Source: Euborellia annulipes (Eukaryota > Arthropoda > Insecta > Dermaptera > Anisolabididae). Taken from it: 64,000 bases of DNA. Shown one piece after another: positions 63,410 through 64,000 of this stretch. Where the stretch lies: assembly GCA_023213315.1 (NCBI GenBank), contig JAKCPI010026472.1:1-64000 (forward strand), given 5' to 3'. Each line of letters begins with the position of its first letter. The stretch's first letter is position 1. The notes under the pieces are model-generated. The model was not told the origin of the DNA. It saw only the letters and a list, made by a program, of their open reading frames with translations, and searched no databases. The position numbers and the translations under genes are program-made.

Positions 63410-63566
63410 TCAATAAGAAGATTAATATCTTATTTTTCAATTTCAGGGCAAGTCTCATAATGAAGCTAAAAATAATTTAAATAAGCTCTATTTGGTTTCT
63501 CTTCGAGCTAACTTGAAATACTTGACACTTTCACAATATATTAATTTTCGATTCATACCTACCGAG
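61235..63566 (+). CDS. PXMP2: PXMP2/Mpv17-family membrane protein (3' end outside window)
   Basis: Small four-helix membrane protein family of peroxisomes and mitochondria; PXMP2 forms a pore for small solutes. Four exons seen: 61235-61323, 62706-62801, 62877-63039, 63447-63566, phases 2, 2, 0, 0, about 156 residues so far. Family marks: LFTHPVRTKSITSGILASSA (YPVLTKAxTSGIL in relatives), GGTIPHYFYRLLNQIIP, ERLVFAPFYQAF, then YLTLSQYINFRFIPTE. The last conserved segment (about 35-40 residues, WxxYLS) is not found before 64000; an acceptor-like site near 63950 is followed by sequence that does not match. Closest to PXMP2 rather than Mpv17 itself, by the TSGIL and ERLVFAP segments. Confidence 0.85.
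61620..61828. mobile_element. Tc1/mariner-type MITE C, copy 4
   Basis: CAGTGAGGGACAATATTAAG left with TA flank; the right end GATATTGTCCCTTAAT is slightly decayed. In intron 1 of the PXMP2-like gene. Confidence 0.65.
62257..62538 (-). mobile_element. hAT-like MITE, intact copy
   Basis: CAGTGGCGTAGCGAGC left, CCGCTACGCCACTG right, C/G tracts inside. Flanks CCCCATAC and TCCCATAC match at 7 of 8. The truncated relative at 7814 lies in the opposite orientation. Confidence 0.75.
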
Positions 63567-64000
63567 GTAAGTTAATTTCATATTATACAGCATAATATTA
63601 TTTATTTATGTGCATTCCAATAGTTTTTATAAAAATATTAGCGATGTATCGTTTATAATTAACAGAACGTTTAGTCGAACATTTTTAATTAAGCCATTTC
63701 CATTTAGTTATACCCAAACTTTGTCTTTTACAAATCGTAATTAAACACGATACATATATGATATTCACACTAATTCATATATCACCATATAGTTATTTTT
63801 ATTGACCTCTCCGACTTTTTAATCATATTCCGTATTCGTGATTTGTTGGTAAAACCGACGGACGATTCTTCATTTTTCACGATTCATAAAGCCCAAGGAT
63901 CCTTTGAACTCGCTAGGCATATATTGAACTATATAATAAAAATTCTTTATAGATTCCGAAAAATATACCGCGATTTCAACCAATGAAGAGTAAACATCAG
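63567..64000. other. intron of the PXMP2-like gene, open at the window edge
   Basis: AT-rich. TTTATAG at about 63950 could be an acceptor, but the following codons do not resemble the expected last helix. Confidence 0.4.

Noticed and set aside
63950..64000. Possible last exon of the PXMP2-like gene
   Set aside because: The acceptor is good but the encoded residues (IPKNIPRFQ) do not match the family's final helix.

Overview
The window looks like nuclear DNA of an AT-rich, transposon-dense invertebrate. Genes are split by short phased introns with GT..AG borders and T-rich acceptors. A crustacean such as a parasitic copepod is my best guess from the style of genes and repeats, but that is inference; no marker here fixes the species. 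I see no complete tRNA gene, no rRNA, no CRISPR array and no virus.

Genes, left to right: (1) a minus-strand P-element/THAP9-type transposase-like gene (11486-18321), with one large catalytic exon and five small upstream phase-1 exons, partly duplicated; it carries a homopolymer frameshift and has lost one catalytic Asp. (2) A plus-strand seven-exon galectin-like gene with a Pro/Gly/Tyr-rich linker and a His-rich, Ser/Glu tail (20523-26252). (3) SUMO copy A (30268-30696, +). (4) RPB10/POLR2L, the 67-residue Zn subunit shared by RNA polymerases I-III, on the minus strand with a 3.9-kb intron (31851-35983). (5) SUMO copy B (36584-37008, +), about 600 bp head-to-head with RPB10. (6) EXD3/mut-7, a 3'-5' exonuclease with a Mut7-C domain, 15 exons and 874 codons (45759-57881, +). 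(7) A PXMP2/Mpv17-family membrane protein that runs off the right edge (61235 onward, +).

The rest is mostly mobile DNA in layers: hAT-like MITEs with CAGTGGCG-type ends, G-tracts and 8-bp target duplications; TA-flanked Tc1/mariner MITEs; two related tRNA-headed SINE families with 13-bp target duplications; a 0.7-kb repeat (repeat A) ending in a 90-nt hairpin; and many palindromic elements. The largest palindrome has two 707-bp arms and a SINE in one arm. Several palindromes, and some lone sites, carry the hammerhead-ribozyme core (CTGANGA, stem II, GAAA), the arrangement known from Penelope-like retroelement ends.

The genes do not form a pathway. RPB10, SUMO, EXD3 and PXMP2 are housekeeping genes; EXD3/mut-7 belongs to a small-RNA and transposon-silencing family, and it sits in one of the most transposon-loaded parts of the window. 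Some G-rich stretches (14624-14950, 39291-39471, 45995-46170) look like damaged consensus sequence rather than biology.
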